DNA from: Sanguinoderma infundibulare
Taxonomy: Eukaryota > Basidiomycota > Agaricomycetes > Polyporales > Polyporaceae
DNA length: 64,000 nt
Direction of reading: 5' to 3'
Assembly: GCA_032821775.1 (NCBI GenBank)
Contig: JAVLRN010000007.1
Span: 310,001-374,000 of the forward strand
Under the pieces are notes generated by a model. The model did no database searches, had not been told where the DNA came from, and saw nothing but the letters and a program-made list of their open reading frames with translations. Positions 1-11,689 of this stretch are shown here, one piece after another. A program made the position numbers and the translations under genes. How positions within the stretch are numbered: position 1 is the first letter of the stretch; each line of letters opens with the position of its first letter.

Positions 1-1226
1 GACTGCGGTGTTGAAGCGGCCGACGGCGTCAGCGACCACAGCACCGATGATACGGCCCACGATGCTGCCGCCGCTCAGCGCGGAAACGACGTAGTATGCG
101 TTTGAGGACGGGGTTCCCCTGGAGACTGTGTAGTTGGAAAGGTACGTGGGTGGGATGTTTAACCCTGAAATGAGGAACGTATCAGTGCCGCGACTAGTCT
201 TCCGGTGAAGACGAATGTGCGCCCCCTCACCAAAGTTGATCAAGAAACCGCTTGTCACGAGCAACACGAACGGCGCATCGCGCAAGCTCTTCATGGGGGA
301 TGGAAGAGGGGACGCGGCATGCGTCGCTCTCCATCGCTGGCTGGGAGTTCTGTGACTCGTCATAGCAACGGTCCCGATGGTGAGGAGCACGAGCTGGAAG
401 AATCCTACAGCGCGGAGGGTCCACGCGAATCCGATGCGAGCAAACAGCGAGCGAGCGGCGATGGGCAAGACCATGGCGCCTTGAAGTACCGCGTTACAAA
501 CAGGGCAGATCGAACATGTAACGGAGAGTGCGCACCTAAATTTTCCCCCGTAATTGCGACTCCGATAGCGGTGGCTCGGCGTTTTGTGAAATGCGTAGAG
601 ACAGAGGCGAGCACCGGACCGTGTCTGAGGGGAAGAGCGCGCGAGTGTGGATTGAATTGACTACGAGCGCGTTGAGGATGATAAAGACTTGCAGGATTCC
701 AAAGGCCAATCCCATGAGCCGGCCATGGACGAGGACGAACTGGTAGAGCTCCGTGCATACACTAATGATAATGGTGCTGAGGACAAGCAAGGCGGAGCCG
801 GCGATCAGCAAGATGCGTAGACCGCACAGGTCGAAGATGCGGCCCCAAAGAGACCCCTTCAAATTGAGTGCACGCATTAGTTATATGGCAAGATGGTGGA
901 CCTGAGGATTCGCGAGAGAGACGTACGAAGAAGCACAATATCCAAGATGATAATGACCCAATCTAGGAGATGGTGGAGGGGGAGACGCGGCTGAGCTGAT
1001 GCTGGGTATAGTAGGTCTCGAAGACACCGAATGATGTAAATAGCTTTCCGTGAACAAACAGTATGAAGACTGCTCCAAAGACAGTAAGCCAGGCCTTGAA
1101 GCCACCGTCCGTGCAGGAGTGGTCTTCGGGCTGGTGCTCGACGTCGACATTCGATACGGAGATCGTCATCTCCTTCGCATCCGAAGGGCATCCCGCCGCC
1201 GAATTCTTGCCACAATATGCCGCCAT
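1..1226 (-). pseudogene. MFS-1: monocarboxylate-type MFS transporter copy, nonsense-mutated, runs off the left edge
   Basis: This is a paralogue of the other MFS genes here, a twelve-helix plasma-membrane transporter of the fungal monocarboxylate-porter type. The start at 1226 gives an N-terminal tail followed by the family motif TDGGFKAWLTVFGA and the helix-1 loop FGVFETYYTQHQLSRVSPST. The paralogues continue ISWI, but here the Trp codon reads TAG (plus-strand cta at 963-965), so translation would stop after 87 residues. Beyond the stop the reading frame and splice sites are still good: the LWGRIFD segment, the THFTKRRATA loop near 590-610 and RIGFAWTL near 430. The last exons lie beyond position 1. 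A single G-to-A change explains the break, so the copy is young or the base could be an assembly error. The substrate is unknown. Confidence 0.8.
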
Positions 1227-3051
1227 GCGTGGGTGTTGGAGGGTGGGAGACTGGTCGGTGGGTGAGGAGTGAGGAGTTCAAGGAAACGCGGAAGGACTCT
1301 GTGGAAGGAACAAGTGAGGGACCTCCAGTCGCCTCGGTGGGCGTCGGACGTCGCTGTCGGAGGCCGCTCGGAGGAATAGACGAAAAGAGAGAGAGGAGAG
1401 GCGGAGGAGCGACCGTCGACAGAAATCGACAAACGGTAGAGACTCGCAGGGATGGAAAACACGCGCAAACGCGACCGACGCGATGGAACTACTCGCGGGA
1501 ACTCGCAGGACTCGACAGACACAATATGGAGAGGCTGAGAGAGTCACGGAGGAGGACAAGAACTTGCTTCAAGGGCGTCCGACGACCCACATAGATATAG
1601 TGTTTACTCGAGCTGTACTCGCGGCTGAGATCGCCATCGACGAACGTCCACACAACAAAACGGGATCGGACCAAATGAACCGAGAGTGAGCCGATCGTCC
1701 TTCGCCCATGCGTCACACAGGCCGTGCGTGAAGGGATACCTCGGCGCGACACGAGCACGACATTGGCGCTCGCCATACCCCAACAGCGGCGGACGGTCGC
1801 ATCCGCAGTATCTGCGGTCTGCCATCTCCACGCCGTACGCAACATCCAAAGAGGAGAGAGCGAAACATGCGAGAGACCGAGGGCGTGAAACAAAAGTCGG
1901 AAGCGAATAGAATACAAACGGACGAAGACAAATCGCGATGCAATGACCGCTCGGAACAGGCTCTAACGCCACCCTCCTCGATCCATCTGCGAGATTGCTT
2001 GACTTCGAGTTGCTGCGTCTTGAGCAGTGCGTTGGCCACGATCGCGTCTACAATATAGGGACACGTTGATCTCGAGCTCGAGATCCAGTGGAGAAGGATC
2101 GGCATGTTCCTGCTAGCCGGCATATGCCTTACACAGCCAGTTGAACACGACACGACCTGTGGGAAAGTCAATGCAAACACTGTTGGTTCGCTCCGCGCAA
2201 CCATAAATCTCACGTTCTCCCTCCGCGGCCCACCCCTATAACTACACGACATAAGTCTCTCATTCTTCAATGTACTGTTTGACTGACGCACGGTCTATGT
2301 GCTAGTTTCACGATCGGCTCTTCCATAACGTCGTGGCCATCGCCGAGATAGCCGTGATGGCGCCCTCATCGGCCGCACGGTACACCCACTCCGGCCGTGA
2401 TCTGCGACGCTCCTCGGGACCTCCAGGCTTCTGAGTCTCGAGTGCTCCTCGTCACGTTCTGTGATTCCATCCAAACGGTCATAGCAGGCCTCACCGTCGC
2501 CGCCGTCGTGATCACAATCGTGACGATCGTCCTGGACGTCTTCCGATAGACGCAGCAGAGTCATGCTCGTGCCCGGCCTCGACCCGGACGCCCGCCGCCG
2601 CGGCACTCAACCTCGCGTGGACGGGCTTCAGGCTGCTGTTCCTCCTGCTCCGCAGATCGCGTCGTCCTCGGTAAACCTGGATCAACTCGCAGGCCGGTTC
2701 CGAGAAGATCCGGGTGCTTGCAATGAGACACGCTGAGAGGGATGCAGCAGGCGAGAAGGAAGAGAGAAGCGCAGGAAGACTCGGATGCGCGCTTGCGGCG
2801 GTGGTCGAGGGGGTGATAGACGATACCACCAGGCTTGCGGTGCCGCGGAGGCGGAGGGTGCGCAAGGCGACAGGAAGGACGCAGGCATGGCTTGATTTTA
2901 GGGGAACGCGCATACCACACGCTTTTGCGCTTTCATGACGTCGACACGATGAAAAAAGGGGGTACAAGAAGCTAGGCGTAGATGGCCTCCATCGCGCATC
3001 AAATGGGTGTGGTTTGCTTCTTATTGGGGGCATTGACATCGATATTTCTGG
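1227..3051 (-). promoter_or_regulatory. MFS-1 upstream region with copy 1 of the shared upstream block; remainder no gene
   Basis: The 1490-2060 part matches, on the minus strand, the sequences upstream of MFS-2, MFS-3 and MFS-5. It has the CCCACATA..ATATA element near 1587-1600, a stretch near 1925 (cgaagacaaatcgcgatgca) and a segment near 1990-2060 that would read DAIV..LK...RRWI. From 2290 to 2940 there is GC-rich sequence with only short overlapping reading frames. I see no gene there; it may be older duplicated material. Confidence 0.45.
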
Positions 3052-4711
3052 TTACACCCGCGCGAGTAGGTCCCGCTTCACTTTGTACTTCGAGAGGAGA
3101 ATGAGCAGCGAGCCGGAAACGACCATTGCGCCAGACAGGCCGATCATGCCCGTGTACCTCCCGTCGGCAACCCTCAATAGCGCGCCTCCTGTAGGAGGCC
3201 CGGCGAGGTTCCTGTGAAGGGGTCCACGTCAGTCAAACACCGACCGTGGAGATGCGAGGCAGTCAACATATTGAGACTTACGCAAAGGACTGTACGCATA
3301 ACGTTATCCCGATCCTCGTCCCTAACTCCCTGACGTCCGAGACCTGCGCGACGCACGAGATGATCAGAGTGATGTACGCGCCCTGTACAAAGGCGTAGAC
3401 GGCCGCAAAGCAGACGATCTGTACGAGGGTCTCGGCGAACATCCAGAACACCAGTGTGAGCAGGCCCATGAGGAACGCGGCGGGGACGATGATGTTGAAG
3501 CAGCCGACAACGTCCGCGATCGGCGCGGCGACGATGGAGCCGGGAATATTGCCGCCATTCAGCACAGAAACAATGTAGAATGGGGCTGAGGACGGGACGC
3601 CCTTGAAGACGGCGTAGGAGGAAAGATAGTTGACCGGTATGGACATGCCTTGTTCAAAATCACGACGACGAAGGGATAAATTGAACTGAATTGGACGCCA
3701 AAGACGGATGTGTGAGTTGCTCACCGAACTGGACGAAGAAACCGCCTGAGAGGAACAATACGAACGGCACATCGCGCAAGCTGGTCAGGAGGCCTGGAAG
3801 AGGACTCGAAGAGCCTGTCCCGACGGTGATGCGGCGAGTCACAGTCGCACACCCGATACCGCACAGGACGAGCTCTAAGAACCCCCAGGTGCGCATCGTC
3901 CATCCGAATCCGATGCGAGCAAGCAGCTCTCGGCCCACTATGGGAAAAATTATACCGCCTGGAGCGTCACGTTGAGAATTATTTCAATATACGAGGCCTG
4001 TATTTCTTCTACCACTCACCTAGCGTAAGGCTTGTCATTCCAATTGCCACAGCAGTGGAACGGCGCTTGATGAAATGGGTAAACAGGGAACCCATTGCCG
4101 GATAAAATCTGAAAACAAGATCAGCGAATTTGAACGTGAGAGCATCGCAAGATTTGCTCACAGCATCCCATAGGCGAATCCACGGAGCACACCTTGAACG
4201 AGGAGGAGCTGGTAGAGCTTGGTGAAGACGCTGCTGAGCATCGAGGTGAGGACGAGCAAGATGCACCCGGTGATCATTAAAACACGCGGACCGTACGCGT
4301 CGAAGATGCGACCCCAAACAGGACCCTTGAGAAAGCGAACATGTACATCAGTTGCATAAGCCACACGAGGAACCTGAGAATTCACGAGAGAGCTCATAGA
4401 CGTACGCATAATTCAAATAACCAAGCTTGTAATGCGTCAATCCAGGAGATGGTAGCGGGTGAGACGCGGCGGAGCTGATGCTGGGCGTAATACGTCTGGA
4501 ATATACCGAATCCCAGCATTGGTCCAAAGGAGAAGACGATCAGAGCTGTTCCGATAAGGGTAAGCCAGGCCTGGAAACCCCCGTCTGGACAAGCGTTGTC
4601 TCCTGACTGGATCGTCGGTTGCGCTCTGTCAGTGCTAGATGGAGTGGATGTCTCATCCATCACAACCGGGAACGAGTCGGGGTTTGCAGTTTCTCCGCTC
4701 TCGACGGGCAT
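3052..4711 (-). CDS. MFS-2: monocarboxylate-type MFS transporter, apparently intact
   Basis: This is a predicted proton-linked importer or exporter of the MFS in the plasma membrane. The ATG at 4711 follows a conserved leader and gives a polar tail, then CPDGGFQAWLTLIGTA, FGIFQTYYAQHQLRRVSPAT and ISWIDA. Further exons give the VWGRIFDAYGPRVLMITG loop, RYYPAM-like and THFIKRRSTAVAIG segments, RIGFGWTMRTWGFLELVL, AFYIVSVLNGGNIPGS, ADVVGCFNIIVPAAFLMGL and ISCVAQVSDVRELGTRIG. It ends SKYKVKRDLLARV with the stop at 3052-3054. All splice junctions I tried keep the frame (about six introns). MFS-5 is its closest relative and is an inverted copy. Substrate and direction cannot be read from the sequence. 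Confidence 0.85.
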
Positions 4712-5090
4712 GAGTACGCGCGTTGGAGGGACGTCTAGGCAATATGTCAGCAGTGATGAGGAGACAGGAGCTCTGAAGGACTCACGAAACGACGTGGGTA
4801 GTTAAATAGAGGGCAACGACGCTCTCAGATATAGAAGACTGGTCGGAGCTGGTCGGAGGGAGTAGACGAGAGCGAGAGTGGCACAGACAGATAGAGTGGA
4901 GCCGTGAATATACGTCGATAGGGCGATCGGAGCAAACTGGGGTGACGATGAGGCTGGAGTGGCGGGTACGAAACGGTGAGGCGTGGACGGGAACACTCGC
5001 TGTGAACCGGAATGGCGCAAAAAGGCTGGGACGTGGGGAAGAGAACTTGATTTGGGGCGTCCCAGGCCCCACATACATATACGTGCGCGC
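4712..5090 (-). promoter_or_regulatory. MFS-2 promoter and 5' leader with a short leader intron
   Basis: On the minus strand a TATATGTA element lies at about 5074-5082 inside gcgcgcacgtatatgtatgt. Downstream come a conserved ATTTAACTACCCACGTCG block and a 50-60 nt intron (GTGAGT... CTGACATATTGCCTAG) ending about 20 nt before the ATG. The same arrangement is found ahead of MFS-3 and MFS-5. That conservation fixes the ATG at 4711 as the start and suggests common regulation. Confidence 0.6.
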
Positions 5091-6526
5091 TGTGCCCCCT
5101 TCGACCTTCCTTGGGGCCGGGCGACGAGGCCGGACAGCGTCGATCGCCCTTCGTACCAAACGTCGTACACGTCGTGCGGGAAGGAATGACCCGGCGCGAT
5201 TCGAGTACGATGCCCAGCCTGTTGATGTGCGCTCCCCGGACGACCAACAGGACCGAGCGGCCATTTCGGCTATGCCTGCGGCCTACTGTCTCCGCGTCGT
5301 ACGCGTCCAGTCGCCTGAACGTCTGGTTTTCGAGTGGATGAAGGGGAAAAGCGCGGGGAACAAGGTGGACGTCGAGAGACTGACACAGGGCGTCAATAGA
5401 AGAAAACAGAGGAAGATGAGTCGCGATACAATGTCCGCCGGTTCTTCCTCTTCATCCTCGCCCTCCTCACCCCACGTGTCCTGCGGATCGCGCGGAGGGT
5501 CCAAGAAGTCATTGTCCTGTAAGGGAAAGGGATCGTCCGATTCGTGTTGACAGGTACCCACGCCCGAGTGAAGCCGTGCGGCCTCATCGTACATGGGACG
5601 GCCACCCTGCGCAAAGTGTCAACACAAGTTCAAAGTATGCTATAAATTTGCCCTCGAACCACTTACCCCGGAGAGACGTCCACATTGTCTGCGAGCGAGG
5701 CGCTGCCGGGCACCGCATGATCTTGATGTGCAGTACCGTCCGAGCCTGAGGCACTGCACGCGGCCTCCTAAAATATGGAAGAACCATTCTGTAAAACAAG
5801 GCGCCAGATGAGTGCGATATATGTGGGAAGTTCGAGCTCGAACCTCTTCAATGGGAGCGTCGTCCGTATGACCTGCGACGGAAGTACGCGCTCGCCTCAT
5901 CCTCGCGGAGCGTTCTCCCTCTCTCTAATACCTATCCGCATAGCGAATCAAAGGATACTGACATGTGCGCGGCGTAGCTGTTCATCGGCTAGGTCATCGG
6001 CACGTCCGTCGGATTGAAGGTGTTCATAAAGCACGACTGGTGCGCGGCGGCCGCGCTCAACCTCTAGCAGTACGGAATTCATATACAATAAAACCATACA
6101 ACAACACAATGCGAGCACAAGGAACGTACCTGAGGAGTTACGGACGTAGCAGTACGGATGTGAGCTCTTCGGGACGAAAGGATAAAAAAATCGTTCCGTG
6201 ATAAGCGTCGAATCTAGATCGTAGGTGTCCCGGTCGTCGGGCCGTCTCGGGCCGGGACCGCATGTAGAGTCCACACTAATGATAGTGAGTACATCGCCGC
6301 CTCCCTTTGTCAGTTCCATGCTCGAGAAGGCTCGAGGAGCCGCGGAGCCGGAGGGTGCACGAGGCGACAACAAGGGCGCGGGCATGGCCTGGCCTGAACA
6401 CCGTACGATTTTCCGCTACGATGCGGAAAATTTGCGAGAGGATGCTAGTCTAGACGGACTCCATCGTGCATGCAATATGTATGATTGGCTTCCCTGTGGG
6501 CAGACGACTCATGCTCGACGTCCTGT
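5091..6526. other. Spacer between MFS-2 and MFS-3: upstream block copy 2, no recognisable gene
   Basis: Positions 5160-5460 (minus strand) hold copy 2 of the shared MFS upstream block, including gcggacattgtatcgcgact. From 5640 to 6400 there are short frames on both strands and an AT-richer patch near 6070-6200. The minus-strand frame from 6385 (APSGSAAPRAFSS) resembles one at about 2880 (APSASAAPQA), so this part may also be duplicated. I cannot support a gene. Confidence 0.35.
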
Positions 6527-8176
6527 CTAGTTACACGCGAGCGAGCAGGGTTTGTACTTCGAGAGTAGCATGAGCAGCGACCCAGTGACGGTCACTGTCC
6601 CGCATAGCGCGATCATGCCCGTGTACCTCCCACCGTCGACCTTCAACACCGCGCCTCCTGCAGGAGGTCCTGCGAGTCTCCTGTGAGGTTTTCCACGTCA
6701 GTCAAACACAGTCAGTCGACATGCGACGGAGCCAACTTACGCAAAGGATACGACGCTCAACAGTATCCCGATCCTCGTTCCCACCTCCTTGATGTCCGAG
6801 ATCTGCGAGACACACGAGACGCACAGCGCCTCGTACGCGCCGTAGACGAAGCCGTACATGACCGCGAAGACCACGATGGGCACGAGGCTTTCCGCGAACA
6901 TCCAGAACACGAGCACGAGGAGGCCCATGAGGAACGCTGCCGGAACTACGGTGTTGAAGCGGCCAACGACATCAGCGACCAGCGCACCGATCATATGATG
7001 TGACCGACGATGCTGCCCCCACTCAGCGCAGAAACGGCGTAGAATGCGGTCGAGGAAGGTATGCCCCTGGAGACGGCGTAGTTGGAAATGTACGTGGATG
7101 GGATGTGTGTACCTAAAACGAGGAACGTTTCAGTTCAGCGATTAACTTTCCGGTGAAGACCAATGTGGGGCTGCTCACCAAAGTCGACTAGGAAGTTGCC
7201 TGCCAAAAACAAGATGAACGACAAATCCAGAAGGCTCTTCGTGAGCACTGGAAGAGGAGATACGGTACGCGTGGCTCTCCCGAGCCCGCAGGGGCTTCTG
7301 TGGCTCGTCATGGCGATGGTCCCGATGGTCAAGAGGACGAGCTGGAAGAATCCCACAGCGCGGAGCGTCCAGCCGAATCCGATGCGAGGAAACAGCTCGC
7401 GGGCCACGATGGGGAAGATCATGCCGCCTTGACGCATCGCGTTGAGAACGAGTAGAACGAAGATGTGACGAACAACGCTCACCTAAACCTATGTTTGCCA
7501 TGGCGGCTCCGATCGCGGTCGCCCGGCGTTTCGTAAAATGGTGAGAGATCAATGCGAATACTGGACCATATCTGGAACGAAGGGTAGTCCAGCTTGGATT
7601 GAATGACAAGTGAACGCATCCAGGAAGATGAAAACGCACAACATCCCACCGGCCAATCCCATGAGCAGGCCCTGGACGAGGAAAAACTGGTAGAACTCGG
7701 TGCATACGCTAATGATCATGGTGCTGAGGACGAACAAGGTAGACCCGGCGATGGACAAGATGCGGAGACCGTACAGGTCGAAGATATGGCCCCAAAGGGG
7801 CGACTTCAAGTCAAATCTATGTTTTAGCTACATGGCAAGATGGGGAATCTGAGTTACGAGAGAGACGTACACAGAAGTACATTACCCAAAGAAGTGATGA
7901 TCCAATCCAGGAAATAGTGGAGGGGGAGAGGCGACTGAGCTGATGCTGGCCATAGTAGGTCTCGAAGACGCCGAATGAGAGCCACATCCCTGGATTGAAT
8001 AGTACCAGAGCTGCTCCGAAGACGGTAATCCAGGCCTTGAAACCGCCGTCGGGACAGGCGTTGTCTCCAAACTGCGTCGCCGGTTGCTCCACGTCAGTGC
8101 TAGATGGAGTGGATGCCGTGTGCTTCACACCCGGAGACGAGTCGAGGTTCGCAGGTCCTTCATGATCGACGGGCAT
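6527..8176 (-). pseudogene. MFS-3: monocarboxylate-type MFS transporter copy, frameshifted
   Basis: The start at 8176 gives a tail, CPDGGFKAWITVFGA, FGVFETYYGQHQLSRLSPST and ISWIGS. Later exons give LWGHIFDLYGLRILSIAG, HHFTKRRATAIGAA, RIGFGWTLRAVGFF and VSALSGGSIVGHII. At about 6990-6999 the sequence reads atcatatgat where the paralogues read atcat. This 5-bp insertion makes a palindrome, shifts the frame and gives an immediate TGA. Downstream the original frame resumes (IGALVADVVGRFNTVVPAAF, QISDIKEVGTRIG). The C-terminus has also lost about 10 bases: SKYK is followed by PCSLACN instead of VNRDLLARV, stopping at 6527. Two lesions argue for a dead copy. Confidence 0.8.
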
Positions 8177-9040
8177 ACGAGCGTGCGTCGGAGGGACGTC
8201 TAACGTCTAGTCAATATGTCAGCGGTAAGGCGTACGCGGGAACTCCGAAGCACTCACTAAACGACCCGAGTGGTTAAATAGCGGGAAATGATGCTCTCAG
8301 TCGGTATGAAAGGCTGGTCGAAGGCGGCAGACGAGCGACAGAGGCACAGACAGAGTCGAGCCGTAGATGTACGTTGATAGCGGACGTTGAACTCAAAGAT
8401 AAACCGACTGGGGACAGGCTGGAGCGAACGGGACGGACTAGCGCCGCGGAGAGACTGGTAGGAGGGGAAGAGAACTTGCTTCGGGACGTCTGGCGAAGCC
8501 CCACATACATATATGTGCGCGCTGCGACCCTCGAGCCGTGCCCTCAGCCGGGATCGCCCTCCACAAGGTCCACACGACTTGAAACCGGGACGGTCAGAGA
8601 GTAACGAGGTAGGCGAGGGTCGATCGCCCTTCTGTGTGTGAAGGAGTGACTCGGCGCGACACGAGCACGACGCGCCACCTATTGACGTGCGCTCGCCGGG
8701 CCCCCAACAACAGCAGGCAGTCGCATCAGCTGCGTCTGCGGCCTACCGTCTCCTCGTCGCAAGCGTACAGCCGCCTGAACTCGAAGGGTTGAAGGGGAAA
8801 AGCAAGGCGATCATGCGGGAGACTGAGGGTAGGAGACTGGAATCGGAAGCGAATAGAAGACGGACGGAAGAAGACGAATCGCGATATAGTGCCCGCCGGT
8901 CCTTCCTAAATGTCGAACGTTGAACCTCCAACGCCATCGTCCTTGATCCATCTTCGAAACGGTTCCGCTTTCTGTGCCTTGAGCGGTCCGTCAACGATCG
9001 CGTCCACCAGTATACCGGAGTCAATGTCGAGAGTCAGGGT
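8177..9040 (-). promoter_or_regulatory. MFS-3 promoter, leader and upstream block copy 3
   Basis: On the minus strand the order away from the gene is: leader intron and GGTTAAATAG-type block (8200-8290), TATA element in gcgcgcacatatatgtatgt (8504-8512), the gaagacgaatcgcgatatag stretch (about 8870), and a frame that would read LVDAIVDGPLKAQKAEPFRR (about 8950-9030). All have counterparts upstream of MFS-5, and most upstream of MFS-1 and MFS-2. The DAIVDG stretch might be a relic of a neighbouring gene carried along with each duplication; I do not recognise it. Confidence 0.5.
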
Positions 9041-10034
9041 GTCGATTCGCTCTGAGCGACCACGACTCTCACGTTCCTCCTCGGCGGCTCCCGTATAACT
9101 ACGCAAAGTGAGTCTCTCCTTCTTCAATAGTACGTACTGCTAAACTGACGTACCATCCGTGTGCTAGTGTCGTGATCAGCCTTCGGTAGTGACGATCGCG
9201 CCACTCATCATAGACCGACTCCAAGTCATTCTGTGATCCGCGACGCTTCTCACGTTCTCCGTCCAAACCGCCGCCGCCGGCCTGAACGTCGCGATCATGA
9301 CGATCGGCGTCCGAGACGTCTTCCGGCAGACGAAACAGGTATCTCTCACGACCGCTGTGGCCGACGTTCATCCGAACGCGCGCTTGCGAATAGCCGCGCA
9401 CAATCGCTGTGGCACGTGGCAGAACGCAAAAGCCTTGGTTTTCGAGGGAACGTATATAATGCACCTTTCAAGGTGAGCTTTCGTGATTTAGCACGCATTG
9501 GCATCGGAATCACCAACCTTGTAACCACTTGCCCAGTCCTAACCTTGTCCTCGATTTCGAGATTTGCCGATGAGGATGCTCGGGAGGCGTGCAAAGATGG
9601 TTGAACTTGGTAGTAAGCGATGGACTCGGACGCAGAATAAACGTAAGTCGTGTGCGATATCGTAATAGGTGAATGCGTGAACAGAACTCGGGACGATGCA
9701 AAGATGGACGACACATGTGGGGAGTCGGGTACGTTACAAAATAATGATACAATACGTGCGATGAGAGAGAGCCTTGGAGATGCTGGAGGTGCGGGAGATT
9801 GAGAGGGTATAAAACTATGTACGAGCGAAAGCAGAGAAAGAGAAAATGCGCGATGTGAATGCGGATGCAGATGAGGACGCGGACAAACTACAACACGCCC
9901 AGGACCGTCGTCCCGAGCCATGAACCAGAGCCACAGTCAAGACGAAGAACCAGGGCGAAAAGGTGCGTTGGGGCTCGGTCGACGAGCGCCGGGCGAAGAA
10001 CGGGGAGAGCGAAGAGCAAAGAAGGGGAGATTCA
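9041..10034. other. Spacer with no recognisable gene
   Basis: Short frames only, on both strands. The 9200-9470 part is GC-rich and loosely resembles 2290-2640. From 9600 to 9850 it becomes AT-richer and has a gtataaaactatg TATA-like run near 9807. No start codon and domain pair that I can support follows it. Confidence 0.3.
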
Positions 10035-11689
10035 TCAGACGATCGTGCGCAGCTGCGACGTCTGCCTGGGCTCCGGCACTCGGCGGCTGAGGACGCACCG
10101 CGCCCATAGTAAGAACAGCGAGCCCGCGATGACGGCCGTGCCTCCGAGGATCATCATGCCCAAGTACGACCCGCCCTGTGATTTCAGGATCGCGCCCGCT
10201 GCCGGCCCACCACACAGCGCCCTGTAGCATCCGTCCATTCAATGTCAATGCCAGGTCAGCGCCCGCCCACTGCGCGAAAACAGAGGAAAGACGTACGGGA
10301 TGGAGATGATGCTGTACAGCACGCCGACGCGTGTCCCGATCTCCCTGGGGTCCGAGATCTGCGCGACGCAGGGGATGATGAGCGAGTTGAACGCGCCGGA
10401 GAAGAAGCCGTAGATAGCCGCGAAGAGCATAATCGCAACGAGGTCGGTCGCAAAAGGCCAGAAGACCAGGGTAGAGAGCCCGGTGAGGAACGCGCAAGGG
10501 ACGAGGACGTTGTAGCGGCCGAGAGAGTCGGAGAGAACGGCAGGGGCGAGGCGGCCGAGGATGCCGCCGGCGTTCATGACAGAGAGGACATAGAAGGCAG
10601 TGTGGGGCGGGATGCCGTGCGCGGTGGAGTAGTCGACGATATAGAAGGAGGGGATAAAGAGGCCTGTGTATGTGTTAGTGCCGCTATAGAGATGGCAGGA
10701 GAAGCGTATATGCGTACCGAGGCAGATGAGGATGCTCCCAATGATGACTAGCACGTAGGGCAGGTCGCGGAACATCTTCGTGTTCAGCCACGGCTGACTC
10801 TGCGCCGGAGTGGGCAGGTTGCTGGTCACTGTGACTATCGCAATGACGCAGAGTGCGAGAGTGACGAAGCCAGTGATGCGGACTGTCCACGCGAACCCGA
10901 GGCGACTGAAGAGTGCCTGGTACATGATAGGCCATGTCACCCCGCCTAATTAAATAAGGTGAGTCTCTGGTTAGACGATAAGTACCGGAAGCCAACATAC
11001 CAACACCGGACCCCGCGATTGCGATACCGAGCGCGGTACTCTTGTACTTTTGGAAGTGTGTGGAGATGGCGGCCAGACTTGGGTAGAATCTAACGCCCAC
11101 GGTCAGTGAGAGATATGTGCTGTATGCGTATGGTGACGTACACCGTGCCAATGCCCACGCCGACAAGAATGCCCTGGGCGAGGACGTATTCATAGTATCT
11201 TGTCGAGATACTGGTCATCATTGTGCCGAAGACGAGCACGAGCGTGCCGATGATCATGACTGGTCGAGGGCCATACGCGTCAAATAACCGACCCACGAAT
11301 CCGCCCTTCACAGAACACGAGTCGATCAGTCATTTCCGAGGACTATATGCATGACCGGAACTTACGCAGAAAAAGAAGACCCATAACTGAAGGGAGCCTA
11401 TCCACGCGATTGTCGAAGCAGGAAGGCCGCTTAGCTGGTGTTCGTGGTACCACGTTTGAAAGGTGCCGAAGGAGTTCAGTTGGCCAAATGTACAAAACAG
11501 GGCGAGGAATGCGCCGAGGACGCTGAGCCACGCCCTTGGCCCGCCATCCGGGTAGGGCGTATTAAGGTCGGTGACCGAGGGCGGGCATTTGTCGCCTGCG
11601 GTCGTGGACGTTGCCACAGAAGACCTGAAGTCATCGCGGAGAGGAAAATTTGAGGACTCTTTTGTGGCACTCTTTTCAAAGTCGGCCAT
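10035..11689 (-). CDS. MFS-4: diverged monocarboxylate-type MFS transporter, apparently intact
   Basis: This is the most diverged member of the array. The ATG at 11689 (MADFEKSATKES) is preferred over an in-frame ATG at 11737 because it matches the usual N-terminal length. Exons give YPDGGPRAWLSVLGAFLALF, FGTFQTWYHEHQLSGLPAST, FVGRLFDAYGPRPVMIIG, THFQKYKSTALGIA, RLGFAWTVRITGFVTLAL, PSFYIVDYSTAHGIPPHTAF, LSDSLGRYNVLVPCAFL and IPCVAQISDPREIGTRVG. The terminus RQTSQLRTIV differs from the ARV end of the other copies; the stop is at 10035-10037. No break is seen. It lacks the upstream block shared by MFS-1, -2, -3 and -5, so it belongs to an older duplication. The family fits a plasma-membrane carrier for a small carboxylate or a metabolite efflux pump; the substrate is not predictable. 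Confidence 0.85.
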
